From Tenacibaculum sp. (GTDB lineage Bacteria > Bacteroidota > Bacteroidia > Flavobacteriales > Flavobacteriaceae): DNA of 61,624 bases. The translations under genes were made by a program, and so were the position numbers. The DNA is taken from positions 1 through 61,624 of the forward strand of contig JAKVCX010000014.1 in the NCBI GenBank assembly GCA_022448525.1, in the 5' to 3' direction. The notes under the pieces were generated by a model. That model was given only the letters and a program-made list of their open reading frames with translations. It did no database searches and had not been told where the DNA came from. Positions within the stretch are counted from its first letter, which is position 1. Each line of letters begins with the position of its first letter. Below are positions 43,030 to 51,871 of this stretch, one piece after another.

Positions 43030-46000
43030 ATGAAAAAAATAACAATTTTTGTGTTATTCTTAATTAGTCTAATACAAGTTTATGGGCAACAGGATTGTCA
43101 AGATATAACAATATCTCAAAATACACCTGGGTGGAGTGTTTCCCATGGAAGTCCTACTTGGTGGGCGGATAATTCAGTATGGCTTTGGGCTAACACAGAT
43201 CAAAGAACTGGGCCTATAGGTGAGGGGGTTAATTATTCAAATTATAATTTCATACAAGGAGAAAAGTATGTTATTACTTTAACAACAATAGCGAGTATTA
43301 GAGATTCGGATTTAGGACAAGATCCTAGAAATAATTCTTTTATGAGGGTATTGTTGACTCAAACCAATGTTGTGAGTAATAGAAATGGATTTGCATTGCC
43401 AAATGAGCCTAGTCCAAATCAAGAAGTATTAAGAGAACATATTTGGCGTCAAGTACCAAATGAACAAACGCATAGGATAGAGTTTACTGCGAATAGTAAC
43501 TTTGGTAATATTTGGTTTTTTCCATTTCGAAATGAGACAACTGATGTTCAGATTGAAGTTCGTGTAAGAAATTTAGAAATTTGTCATGTCCCATGTGATC
43601 CTAATGAAGGTGTTGCTTTTCATTTTGAAAATGCAGACGGAGATAAAAAAGATCAGTTTAATTTATGTGATAACGTTTACATGAGTGCTTTTCAGACTCA
43701 ATCAGACAATATGAATGTAGAATTAAGCAAAGTAAATTTAAACGGAACAACCACTGTATTATCTACAAAATCAACATCAAGTAAATATTTTGATTTAACG
43801 AATTTTTTTGCTGTTAATCTACCTAATCCAGTTGTTTTTGAAGAAAATACAACCTATGAGGTTAAAATTTCAATAGATCATGAAAGATGTGGTATAACTT
43901 CTGATACTAAAAGGTTTACTTATAATTCAAAATCAATATCACCAGATTTTACTTTAAATTATCAATGTAATGATGCCGCATTCGATACAACAGTAATTGC
44001 GAGCGATAAAGCCCCTAATCATTCTTGGAAATTATATGAAACAAGAGTGAAAGGTTCTACATCTGATGCAGATACTTTTAGATTAGTTTCAGAAGTAACT
44101 GGGACCACTGCTCATACTTTTCAAGATTTGGACTTAAGCAAATATTTTTATGTAAAACATACTGTTTGGACGACCAATTGTTCAGAAGAAGAGCAAAGAA
44201 TACCTTTAGAGCCAGGTTGTTGTAGGGATAATGAAGGAGTGGCATTTAACTTTGAGAATGAGGATGGAGATAACAAGACTCTTTATAACATTTGTGATGA
44301 TGTATATCTATCAGCTCATTCCACAATAGCTGTTGATAACTACAAGTTAGAAATATCAAAAGTAAATAGTGACAATAGTTTAACATTACTATCTCAAAAA
44401 GATACGGATAAAAGATATCTTAATCTAACCAATTTGTTTGCAAATGATGTTATTAATCCAGTTGTTTTTGAAGAAGGTACTTATGAGTTGAAATTATCAA
44501 TTCAACATCCAAATTGTGGATTAACGTATGATACCAAAAGATTTACTTACAGAGCAGGAACAATTTCTTCAGAGTTTACTTTAACTTACAATTGTCATGA
44601 TGCTATATTTGATGCAACCGCAATAGCAGTAGATAAAGATTCAAATCATAACTGGAAATTATTTGAAACAAGTGTTGCGGGTTCAACGTCTGACGCTGAT
44701 ACAATTAGTTTGGTAGCAGAAAATTCAGGAAGTACGGCTTATATTTTTGAAAGTTTAGATCCAAGTAAACATTACTATATTGCTCATAATGTTTCTACAA
44801 CTAATTGTTCTGCAGATGAATCTAGGATTGCTTTAACTCCAGATTGTTGCCCGGAAGAACCTCAAATTTTTCCTTATTGTGAAGATCCATGTGTTTTAGA
44901 TTCTTTCCCTTTAAAAGTGAAAGATTCAGACGGAAACATTATTACTTTATTAGACGGTTATACATTCGAGTGGTTAAATTCTAGAACCGGTGAAACTAGT
45001 AATAATGATATTGTAATCGCAACTGAAGCAGATCTTTGGTCGTTAACATTAAAAATGCCAGATTATAATTGTGAATATCAATTAGATTATACATTAACTT
45101 GTTGTGATGAAGGGATAGAAATAAAAGCTTATGAGTGTCCTAGTACAGAAGATTTAGAAGTATTACAATCAGAATTGCAAAGGCTGAATAATGTAAAACA
45201 GAATATCGAATATCAAAAACATTTGAGTTACATTAATACACTCAACAATAGAAGCAATGTAAAAACTAATTGTAGCCCATGTAATGACGGATTATTTATT
45301 TTAAAAGTAGTAGATGAAGCAGGAAATTTAATTACAAATTTTGAGTCAATTACTTGGAATGATGATTTATATGAAAACCAAAATATTAGATGGGGAAATA
45401 CAAATACAGAGTACAAGGCAACAATAGTCACTAAAAGTGCAAATGGTATAAGTACTTGTACATATGAAGATACTTTTACTTATAAATGCGACGTAATCAA
45501 AGAATGTGATAATTTACCAGCACCTTCTAACTTAAAATACGATAGAACAACGTTAAGTTGGGATCCAGTTCCTGGAGCAGAATCTTATATCATTCGTCCT
45601 TCAAAAGGAAATACATTATGTTGTAAAGAAGTATTAATTTTTGACCCATTCGAAACAACTACAAATAGTGTAGCTATTCCTTTAGCATTGCAAAAAGGAT
45701 GTTTTGTTTGGGAGGTTGTTGCCGTTTGTAGTGATGGTTCTACTTCTGAAGCTTCTGAAGCCTCATGTTATAGAGCTCTTATAGATATAGGGTGTAATTT
45801 ACCGGCACCTAAAAATCTTAGAAGCTTTGGAAATACATTAATGTGGGATGCTGTACCAGGCGCTAAAGGATATTTTGTTAGACAATCATTTAGAGGATCA
45901 TCTTCATGTTGCACTAGTAATATAAATATTTTCTCTCCTCTTCTTACTCCTACAAATTACATAGATGTTGGTGCTGGTATTCAAAGAAGTTGTTTCCAAT

Positions 46001-46371
46001 GGGAAGTAGTTGCAATTTGCAGTGATGATAGCTTTTCACCACCTTCATCTCCTGCTTGTTATAAACCTTTAATAGGTATCGGAGGTCTAGGGTTAGACGG
46101 AAATATGAAAAGTTTAGAAAATGAAATTTCAGTATTTCCAAATCCTAACAATGGACAAATGAATATTAAGCTTGAGGATAATATTGATTCTGAAGTTAGT
46201 TTAGATATTATTAGATTGAATGGATCAAAAGTGAAATCGATAAAAAATGTAAACTTAAAATCTAAATCAAAGTCAAGTTTTAATTTCAATTCAGATTTAC
46301 CTAAAGGGATTTACTTATTTAATTTTATAACTAAAAAAGGAGTGATTTCTAAACGTATAATTATTGAATAA
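43030..46371 (+). CDS. Cys-containing T9SS surface protein with duplicated domains (1113 aa)
   Basis: Signal peptide 1-19 (ends IQVYG). Residues 20-185 form a Trp-rich beta domain (SPTWWADNSVWLWANTDQRTG), possibly a jelly-roll binding domain. Two copies of a domain of about 215 residues follow (about 190-405 and 408-620), each opening with NEGVAF.FEN.DGD and closing with a double Cys (EPGCC, TPDCC). Residues 620-820 contain further Cys pairs. Two FN3-like domains of about 95 residues lie at about 825-1015 (LPAPSNLKYDRTTLSWDPVPGA and LPAPKNLRSFGNTLMWDAVPGA), each with a CC pair. A T9SS type A sorting domain ends the chain (FPNPNNGQMNIKL ... KRIIIE). The Cys content is higher than in the other surface proteins here, suggesting disulfides. 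Substrate unknown. It has its own leader and terminator and is not linked to the ECF motif. Confidence 0.8.
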   Translation: MKKITIFVLFLISLIQVYGQQDCQDITISQNTPGWSVSHGSPTWWADNSVWLWANTDQRTGPIGEGVNYSNYNFIQGEKYVITLTTIASIRDSDLGQDPRNNSFMRVLLTQTNVVSNRNGFALPNEPSPNQEVLREHIWRQVPNEQTHRIEFTANSNFGNIWFFPFRNETTDVQIEVRVRNLEICHVPCDPNEGVAFHFENADGDKKDQFNLCDNVYMSAFQTQSDNMNVELSKVNLNGTTTVLSTKSTSSKYFDLTNFFAVNLPNPVVFEENTTYEVKISIDHERCGITSDTKRFTYNSKSISPDFTLNYQCNDAAFDTTVIASDKAPNHSWKLYETRVKGSTSDADTFRLVSEVTGTTAHTFQDLDLSKYFYVKHTVWTTNCSEEEQRIPLEPGCCRDNEGVAFNFENEDGDNKTLYNICDDVYLSAHSTIAVDNYKLEISKVNSDNSLTLLSQKDTDKRYLNLTNLFANDVINPVVFEEGTYELKLSIQHPNCGLTYDTKRFTYRAGTISSEFTLTYNCHDAIFDATAIAVDKDSNHNWKLFETSVAGSTSDADTISLVAENSGSTAYIFESLDPSKHYYIAHNVSTTNCSADESRIALTPDCCPEEPQIFPYCEDPCVLDSFPLKVKDSDGNIITLLDGYTFEWLNSRTGETSNNDIVIATEADLWSLTLKMPDYNCEYQLDYTLTCCDEGIEIKAYECPSTEDLEVLQSELQRLNNVKQNIEYQKHLSYINTLNNRSNVKTNCSPCNDGLFILKVVDEAGNLITNFESITWNDDLYENQNIRWGNTNTEYKATIVTKSANGISTCTYEDTFTYKCDVIKECDNLPAPSNLKYDRTTLSWDPVPGAESYIIRPSKGNTLCCKEVLIFDPFETTTNSVAIPLALQKGCFVWEVVAVCSDGSTSEASEASCYRALIDIGCNLPAPKNLRSFGNTLMWDAVPGAKGYFVRQSFRGSSSCCTSNINIFSPLLTPTNYIDVGAGIQRSCFQWEVVAICSDDSFSPPSSPACYKPLIGIGGLGLDGNMKSLENEISVFPNPNNGQMNIKLEDNIDSEVSLDIIRLNGSKVKSIKNVNLKSKSKSSFNFNSDLPKGIYLFNFITKKGVISKRIIIE

Positions 46372-46392
46372 GTAACAAATATTTCAAACTAT

Positions 46393-46422
46393 AAAGGTTG
46401 TTCTGTAAAGAGCAACCTTTTT
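46393..46422. terminator. Terminator between convergent genes
   Basis: AAAGGTTGTTCT (46393-46404) pairs with AGAGCAACCTTT (46409-46420) with one wobble and a 4-nt loop. It lies between the 1113-aa gene and the end of the minus-strand LytTR regulator and may serve the plus strand mainly. Confidence 0.85.
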
Positions 46423-46498
46423 GATTTTATATAAATTAATTAAATTTATTTAACTAGTATTAAAACATATTTTTTTAACATGTTAATTGCTAAAATGA

Positions 46499-49060
46499 TT
46501 AATAAAATAGTACATCTTCCAATTTTGATTTATTATTTCTGCTAACAGGTATTTCTTCTCCATTTATTTGTACCCATTTGGTATTTTTCTTTTCAATTTT
46601 ATCCTTTCTGATTAAATAAGATCGATGAACTCTCAAAAAGTTTTCATCATCTGGTAATTGCTTTTCAAAATCTCCAATTTTAAGTCTTACTACATATGTT
46701 TTTTCAGTGGTAACAATTTCAAGATAATTTCCAGCTGACTTTGCAAAGTAAATTTTAGAAGTGTCTAATTTTATTTCTACTCCAGATTCTCTGATGATTA
46801 CATACTCTTTTTTACCTGTTATTTTTTTTAGTACGAAAAGCATTAACTCCCTAAAAACATCCTCATTATAAAGAAGGATTTTGAATTTAAAAAAACTATA
46901 AATTATTAAGAGGATTAGAAAAGTCATACCACTATAAAACCACCACGTTTCCCAAAACGGATAAGCTATAATAATCGTAGAACAAATTCCATCTGTATTC
47001 CAGGAATCATTTCCTCCTTTGGTTTGAAGTTCAAAAGTGTATTTTCCAGGAAGTAGATCAGGATATTTAACGGATCTGTTTTCGGTAATGTTCCATTCTG
47101 ACTCTAAACCGAGAAGGCGATACCTGTATAAAATACGATCTTCTTTCTTGTAGGAAATAGCTGAAAATTTATATTCAACTGAATTTTCGAAATGTCTTAA
47201 ATTCTCTAAATTATTGAAAGTTGTTTTATTATTAATGAGTATTTTTTTGATTTGAAGCCAGTCTTTAATCATATTTTTATTCTTGTTATCAAGTAATGAT
47301 TCAGAAAAGGAGTGAAGCCCGTTTTTAGTGGCAATCCATAAAGAGTCATTAATTATTTCAATATCATTAATTTGATTACCAGGAAGGCCATCTTTTGTAG
47401 AAAAATGAGATATATTATAGGTTTTGAGGTTATTACTAAAACTTATTTTGTTTAAGCCATTGTTAGTAGCAACATATATTTCATGAGGATTTTTAGCATA
47501 AATTTGTGTGGTAATGTTACTTGATAGTCCATGAGTAGTATTGATACTATAGATGGAATCCTTGTTTTTAATTACCACTCCATTTCCTAAACTAGCGAAA
47601 AAGTATCGATTATCAATTTTATCAATATCATCTATTCTACTATCGAAAAGAGGAGTAATTGATCTAAGGTTATACAAAGAATCTTGTTTGTATTGATATA
47701 AACCTAATAAGGTTCCTAGGTAATACCCCTCATCTGCAAATTCAATATCACCAATTCTTTGTTGTCTTCTATTGCTTGGCGGAATGATATAACTATCACC
47801 GTTTTTATAAAAAACTCTATTTTTAGTTAGTAAGTTTTTGTTTTGATTATCAGATAATGCTACTGAATAACCTTCAGCATATAGGGTGTCAATTTTATCA
47901 TTTTTTAATTCGTATAAATGATCCGATTGAACGAATAATCTATCAGTTTTGGAATTATATTGAACTCTTGCGGGTGTATTATGATTGAATTCCCATATTT
48001 TCTTGAATTTGTGCTGTTTTATTTTGTAAAGTTCACCATTGTCAAAACCAATGTATAATTCATTTTTATTATTCTTTGATAAAGATAAAATGTCTTTGCA
48101 AGTTGATGGAGTTTTGTGGGTAATAACTCCAGGATTTTTAATGTAGAACACACCGGATTCTGTAGTTCCCAACCATAATCCTCCCTCATGATCTTTGAAG
48201 AATTTAGTGACAGTATTATTTGGTAAAAAGTGATATTTAAGTTTCCCATCATAAGAGAATACTTTTCCTCCTCCATAGTTTAAACCTACCCAAAAATGAT
48301 TATCGTCAAAAGTATTAGTAGTAGCAACTATTCTTTTATTTGTTATTAGTTGGTATTTTTTTTCTCTACAATTAATTAAGTAGAAGTTTTCTTGTTGAAC
48401 AATTAAAAAATAATTTTCATTTATCTTTTTAATTTTAATGTTACAATCATTTAAAAATTTGCGCGCAATTTCCTTTAGGAAAGATCCATTATTTTTTGTG
48501 TTTAATATTTCTTTTAAGAGTTGATAGTTATATGTTACTTTAATTTCAGTATCATCCTGACAGTTAAATATTTTCTTTTCAACTTTACCATTGTCGTAAA
48601 TTTTTAAAAAGCCACCATATTGATACCTGTAGTTTACAATGAGATAATTCTTGTGTTTTATTGCACTTAAAATATTATTTGTTGTAGAAATATCTTTTAG
48701 AAGATGATTATACTTATAAGGGTAAAAATCATTAGTGTTTGGGTCAATAAAAAAGAGTTTTCCATTAAAAGTAACACAAAGAATTGTTCCATCTTCCTGT
48801 TCTTGGAAGTTTAGAATTACTAAGTCTTCTAACCCATCTTTTGTGCTATATCTCTTAAATTCATAACCATCATATTGAGTAAGCCCACGATCTGTGGCAA
48901 ACCATATATAGCCATTTTTATCTTGTGTAATATCGTAAACTTCAGAACTACTTAAGCCATCAGATGTAGTGTAGTTTTCATAAGTGTAATTCTGAGCTCC
49001 TATGACAAAGAATTGTAATAAGAACACAATGTTGACTAAAAGGGGGACTTTTTGTAACAA
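46499..49060 (-). CDS. Propeller sensor with Y_Y_Y domain and LytTR DNA-binding domain (853 aa)
   Basis: Signal peptide 1-22 (ends FVIGA). Residues 25-590 are two-component-regulator propeller repeats (ITQDKNGYIWFATDRGLTQYDG, DHEGGLWLGTTESGVFYI, INDSLWIATKNGLHSF). A Y_Y_Y Ig-like domain lies at about 640-705 (LPGKYTFELQTKGG), a transmembrane segment at about 715-738, and a LytTR domain at about 755-853 (KIYFAKSAGNYLEIVTTEKTYVVR, LRVHRSYLIRKDKIE). There is no histidine kinase: the periplasmic sensor is joined directly to a cytoplasmic DNA-binding domain. No in-frame ATG precedes the signal peptide; the only start that keeps it whole is TTG at 49060. Its target is not evident. It lies tail-to-tail with the 1113-aa T9SS gene. 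Confidence 0.85.
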   Translation of the reverse strand: MLQKVPLLVNIVFLLQFFVIGAQNYTYENYTTSDGLSSSEVYDITQDKNGYIWFATDRGLTQYDGYEFKRYSTKDGLEDLVILNFQEQEDGTILCVTFNGKLFFIDPNTNDFYPYKYNHLLKDISTTNNILSAIKHKNYLIVNYRYQYGGFLKIYDNGKVEKKIFNCQDDTEIKVTYNYQLLKEILNTKNNGSFLKEIARKFLNDCNIKIKKINENYFLIVQQENFYLINCREKKYQLITNKRIVATTNTFDDNHFWVGLNYGGGKVFSYDGKLKYHFLPNNTVTKFFKDHEGGLWLGTTESGVFYIKNPGVITHKTPSTCKDILSLSKNNKNELYIGFDNGELYKIKQHKFKKIWEFNHNTPARVQYNSKTDRLFVQSDHLYELKNDKIDTLYAEGYSVALSDNQNKNLLTKNRVFYKNGDSYIIPPSNRRQQRIGDIEFADEGYYLGTLLGLYQYKQDSLYNLRSITPLFDSRIDDIDKIDNRYFFASLGNGVVIKNKDSIYSINTTHGLSSNITTQIYAKNPHEIYVATNNGLNKISFSNNLKTYNISHFSTKDGLPGNQINDIEIINDSLWIATKNGLHSFSESLLDNKNKNMIKDWLQIKKILINNKTTFNNLENLRHFENSVEYKFSAISYKKEDRILYRYRLLGLESEWNITENRSVKYPDLLPGKYTFELQTKGGNDSWNTDGICSTIIIAYPFWETWWFYSGMTFLILLIIYSFFKFKILLYNEDVFRELMLFVLKKITGKKEYVIIRESGVEIKLDTSKIYFAKSAGNYLEIVTTEKTYVVRLKIGDFEKQLPDDENFLRVHRSYLIRKDKIEKKNTKWVQINGEEIPVSRNNKSKLEDVLFY

Positions 49061-49170
49061 TTGTTGATTTTATTTATTTCAAAGCCCCCGAAATTAATAA
49101 AAATTATTTTTTAACAATGATAATATATAGTTAATATCATTTAAACAATCTAATTACAGGATACATAATG

Positions 49171-49207
49171 AAAAAGCACAAATCAAAAAAGTAAGATTTG
49201 TGCTTTT
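49171..49207 (-). terminator. Terminator of the flavin monooxygenase gene
   Basis: Read on the minus strand, AAAAGCACAAATC (49207-49195) pairs with GATTTGTGCTTTT (49184-49172), a perfect 13-bp stem followed by T residues, five bases after the monooxygenase stop. Confidence 0.88.
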
Positions 49208-49212
49208 GGGAT

Positions 49213-50661
49213 TTAGGGGATCCATTCGAGATATTGATCTTCAACTGGCTTTTTAAGGATTTTTTTATCTTTTTTATAATTGTGTAAAACTCTCCACGGG
49301 AGTTTTTTTCCTTGTCTGGGTAGGGCGTTACTTCCTCTTTTTACATAGCCTGAATTCAATGAGTCTAAAACGCTTTCATCTAAGTTACTTTCATCCGAAG
49401 TTCGAGGAATAATCGTAGAGCTATTTCTATTTCTCATTTCTTTAATTAATCGCGCTACATAACTCGCAGCAATATTAATTTTAAGGGTCCAAGATGCATT
49501 TGTATATCCGAATAAATATGCAAAATTAGGAGTGTCTTGTGCAAGAACACTTTTGTAAGTCATTTTTTGATTTAATTGATGAGGTTCATTATCAATATGT
49601 AATTTCATTCCTCCTAAAACTTGCAACTGTAAGCCTGTTGCCGTAATAATAATATCAGCATCTAAATGGTCACCAGATTTCAGTTGAATACCATTTTCTG
49701 TAAAAGATTCGATATGATCAGTTACTACCGATGCTTTTCCATTGCGAATAGCTTTGAATAAATCATTATCAGGAACTGCTGCCAAACGCTGATCCCAAGG
49801 ATTATAATTTGGTGTGAAATGTTTCATGTCATAATTAACTCCTAGTTGTCTTTGGATTTTTGATAACAAGAATTTCTGAATACGTTCAGGATATTTTTTA
49901 CTCAGTTTAAAGATTGTTTGTTGTAAAAATACATTTCGATAACGAGCAATTTTATAAACTGTTTTTTCTGAAAGAAAAGATCTAAGTTTTACAGCTAACT
50001 TATCTACCGATGGAACACTATAAATATATGTCGGAGATCGTTGAAGCATTGTAATATGTGAGGTTTTATCCGCCATTGATGGAACAATTGTAATAGCAGT
50101 TGCTCCACTTCCAATTACGACGACTCTTTTATTTTCGTAATTTAAATCTTTTGGCCAATGCTGCGGATGCACAATAGTACCTTTAAAAGTTTCATAACCT
50201 TTAAATTTAGGTAGGTAGCCATTATCATGATTATAATAACCAGATGCAGCTATCAAAAAGTTACTTGTGTAAGTTTGTGTATTTCCAGTTGCTAAATCAT
50301 CTACAGTAATTTCCCAAATTTTATTTGCAGAATTCCAATTCGCTCGTGTCACTTTTGTCTCAAAAATGATTTTTTCATCAACATTAAATTCTGAAGCTGT
50401 ATCAATCAAATATTGTTTTATTGATGGACCATCTGCTAATGTTTTATCACCATTCCAAGGGCGAAAATCAAATCCAAAAGTTAACATATCAGAGTCTGAA
50501 CGAATTCCAGGGTAATTGAATAAATCCCATGTTCCACCGATAGCTTTTCGTCTTTCTAAAACAGCATAATTTAAGTTGTCGAATTCTTTTTCTAAATGAC
50601 AAGCCATTCCAATTCCGGAAACTCCAGCACCAATAATTATTACATCAAAGTTTGTATTCAT
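49213..50661 (-). CDS. Flavin-containing (Baeyer-Villiger-type) monooxygenase (482 aa)
   Basis: An FAD- and NADPH-dependent oxygenase acting on small organic or carbonyl compounds in the cytoplasm. FAD Rossmann motif G11-x-G13-x-x-G16 (GAGVSG); YPGIRSD at 50-56, typical of this class; Baeyer-Villiger fingerprint F-x-G-x-x-x-H-x-x-x-W-P at 159-170 (FKGTIVHPQHWP); second Rossmann motif GSGATA at 184-189 for NADPH; ATG motif in IIITATGLQ. The length fits type I Baeyer-Villiger/flavin monooxygenases. It is divergent from an AraC-type regulator 87 nt away, a common arrangement for a regulator and its target. The substrate is unknown; steroid, ketone or long-chain aldehyde oxidation are family possibilities. 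It has its own terminator, so it is a single-gene unit. Confidence 0.87.
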   Translation of the reverse strand: MNTNFDVIIIGAGVSGIGMACHLEKEFDNLNYAVLERRKAIGGTWDLFNYPGIRSDSDMLTFGFDFRPWNGDKTLADGPSIKQYLIDTASEFNVDEKIIFETKVTRANWNSANKIWEITVDDLATGNTQTYTSNFLIAASGYYNHDNGYLPKFKGYETFKGTIVHPQHWPKDLNYENKRVVVIGSGATAITIVPSMADKTSHITMLQRSPTYIYSVPSVDKLAVKLRSFLSEKTVYKIARYRNVFLQQTIFKLSKKYPERIQKFLLSKIQRQLGVNYDMKHFTPNYNPWDQRLAAVPDNDLFKAIRNGKASVVTDHIESFTENGIQLKSGDHLDADIIITATGLQLQVLGGMKLHIDNEPHQLNQKMTYKSVLAQDTPNFAYLFGYTNASWTLKINIAASYVARLIKEMRNRNSSTIIPRTSDESNLDESVLDSLNSGYVKRGSNALPRQGKKLPWRVLHNYKKDKKILKKPVEDQYLEWIP

Positions 50662-50748
50662 GTAAGAAATAAAAAAGGGTTTCTACAAATTTTATCAATT
50701 TTCAGTAATAGTTTTTGACAAATTCGGACATTTTTATAACTTGTTCTA

Positions 50749-51750
50749 ATGGAAATAATGGTACGATCGAGCGGTTTGTCCGGTATTATGAGGTTAATGG
50801 AATCCTTTGAAATGGATATTAACGATTTGTTGAGAAAGAATAAAATTACCCAAGAGCAATTGCAGAATACAGAGAGTTTCATTCCATTAAGCTCAGTAAC
50901 GAATATCTTAGAAGAATGTGCAGTACTAACAAATTGCGATTCTCTTGGGTTAGAATTATCTAAATATCAAAATATAGATGTTCTAGGTCCAATAGCTATG
51001 GTTATAAAAAATGCAAAAACTATGGGAGACGCAATTGCTTTAGCCACAAAGTATCTTCATATTCATAGTCCGGGTATTGTTTTAAAAGTTTATGAGCAAA
51101 GCTCTTTAGTATCAGGTGCTATTGAGCTCTCATTGGAAGTTAATTCAGGTAAGGGTTCTAGTTCAAAACAATGCTTAGAACTTTGTGTTGCCGATTTACA
51201 TAAGATATTAAAACTAATAATTGGTGAATCGTATGTTCCATTAAAAGTTGCTTTTTCTCATGAAAAACTTTCAAATTCATATCGAAAGTTTTTTAATAGC
51301 GGGGTTGTTTTTAATCATTTTAGATCAGGAATACATGTTAGTCCAGAATTATTAGAGGTTTCAATTAAAAATAGAAGTGATGATTATTTAAAAACAGCAG
51401 AAGAATATCTGAAGAATAATTATGAGTTACGAAATGAAGAAGTAGATCTAAAAGTGAAACGAATGTTACTCCGATTTTTGGGTACGGAATACGCATCAAA
51501 AGCGAATATATGTAAAGCATTGGCATACCATCCAAGAACACTACAAAGACAACTTTTAAAAAGAGGAACAAGTTTCGAAAAGCTGAAAGAAGAGGTTAGA
51601 AAGGAAGTGTTGTACACCTATTTGACGAAAACAACAATTAGTTATTCGAAATTAACTGAGATTTTAGGATATTCAGAAACTTCAAGTCTTTCGAGAGCTT
51701 GTAAAGACTGGTATGGAAGAACAATGACCGAAATTAGAACTAGTAATTAA
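50749..51750 (+). CDS. AraC-family regulator with AraC-binding-like N-terminus (333 aa)
   Basis: Residues 1-180 match the N-terminal effector domain found in OruR/VirS-like AraC regulators (SGLSGIMRLMESFEMDINDLL, then LGPIAMVIKNAKTMGDAIALATKYLHIHSPG). The C-terminal 90 residues contain two helix-turn-helix units (SKANICKALAYHPRTLQRQLLKRGTSF and YSKLTEILGYSETSSLSRACKDWYG). There is no membrane segment. It is divergent from the flavin monooxygenase, so control of that gene in response to its substrate is the simple reading. In known bacteria this type often governs lipid, ketone or amino-acid catabolism. The start ATG at 50749 is followed closely by another at 50758; the first is used because the N-terminal domain needs it. 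Confidence 0.85.
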   Translation: MEIMVRSSGLSGIMRLMESFEMDINDLLRKNKITQEQLQNTESFIPLSSVTNILEECAVLTNCDSLGLELSKYQNIDVLGPIAMVIKNAKTMGDAIALATKYLHIHSPGIVLKVYEQSSLVSGAIELSLEVNSGKGSSSKQCLELCVADLHKILKLIIGESYVPLKVAFSHEKLSNSYRKFFNSGVVFNHFRSGIHVSPELLEVSIKNRSDDYLKTAEEYLKNNYELRNEEVDLKVKRMLLRFLGTEYASKANICKALAYHPRTLQRQLLKRGTSFEKLKEEVRKEVLYTYLTKTTISYSKLTEILGYSETSSLSRACKDWYGRTMTEIRTSN

Positions 51751-51871
51751 ATAGTATGTTTAGGTTATTTTTTCCTTGATTTTCAACCTATACAAAAACT
51801 ATACACAACTATTTTTTGGATTACAAGCCATAAAATAATCTTAAATTGTCAAAACAAACAACCAAAAACTT

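Noticed and set aside
50711..50748. TTTG/TATAACTTG as the AraC gene promoter
   Set aside because: The -7-like element would place the transcript start at the start codon itself; spacing makes it unlikely.
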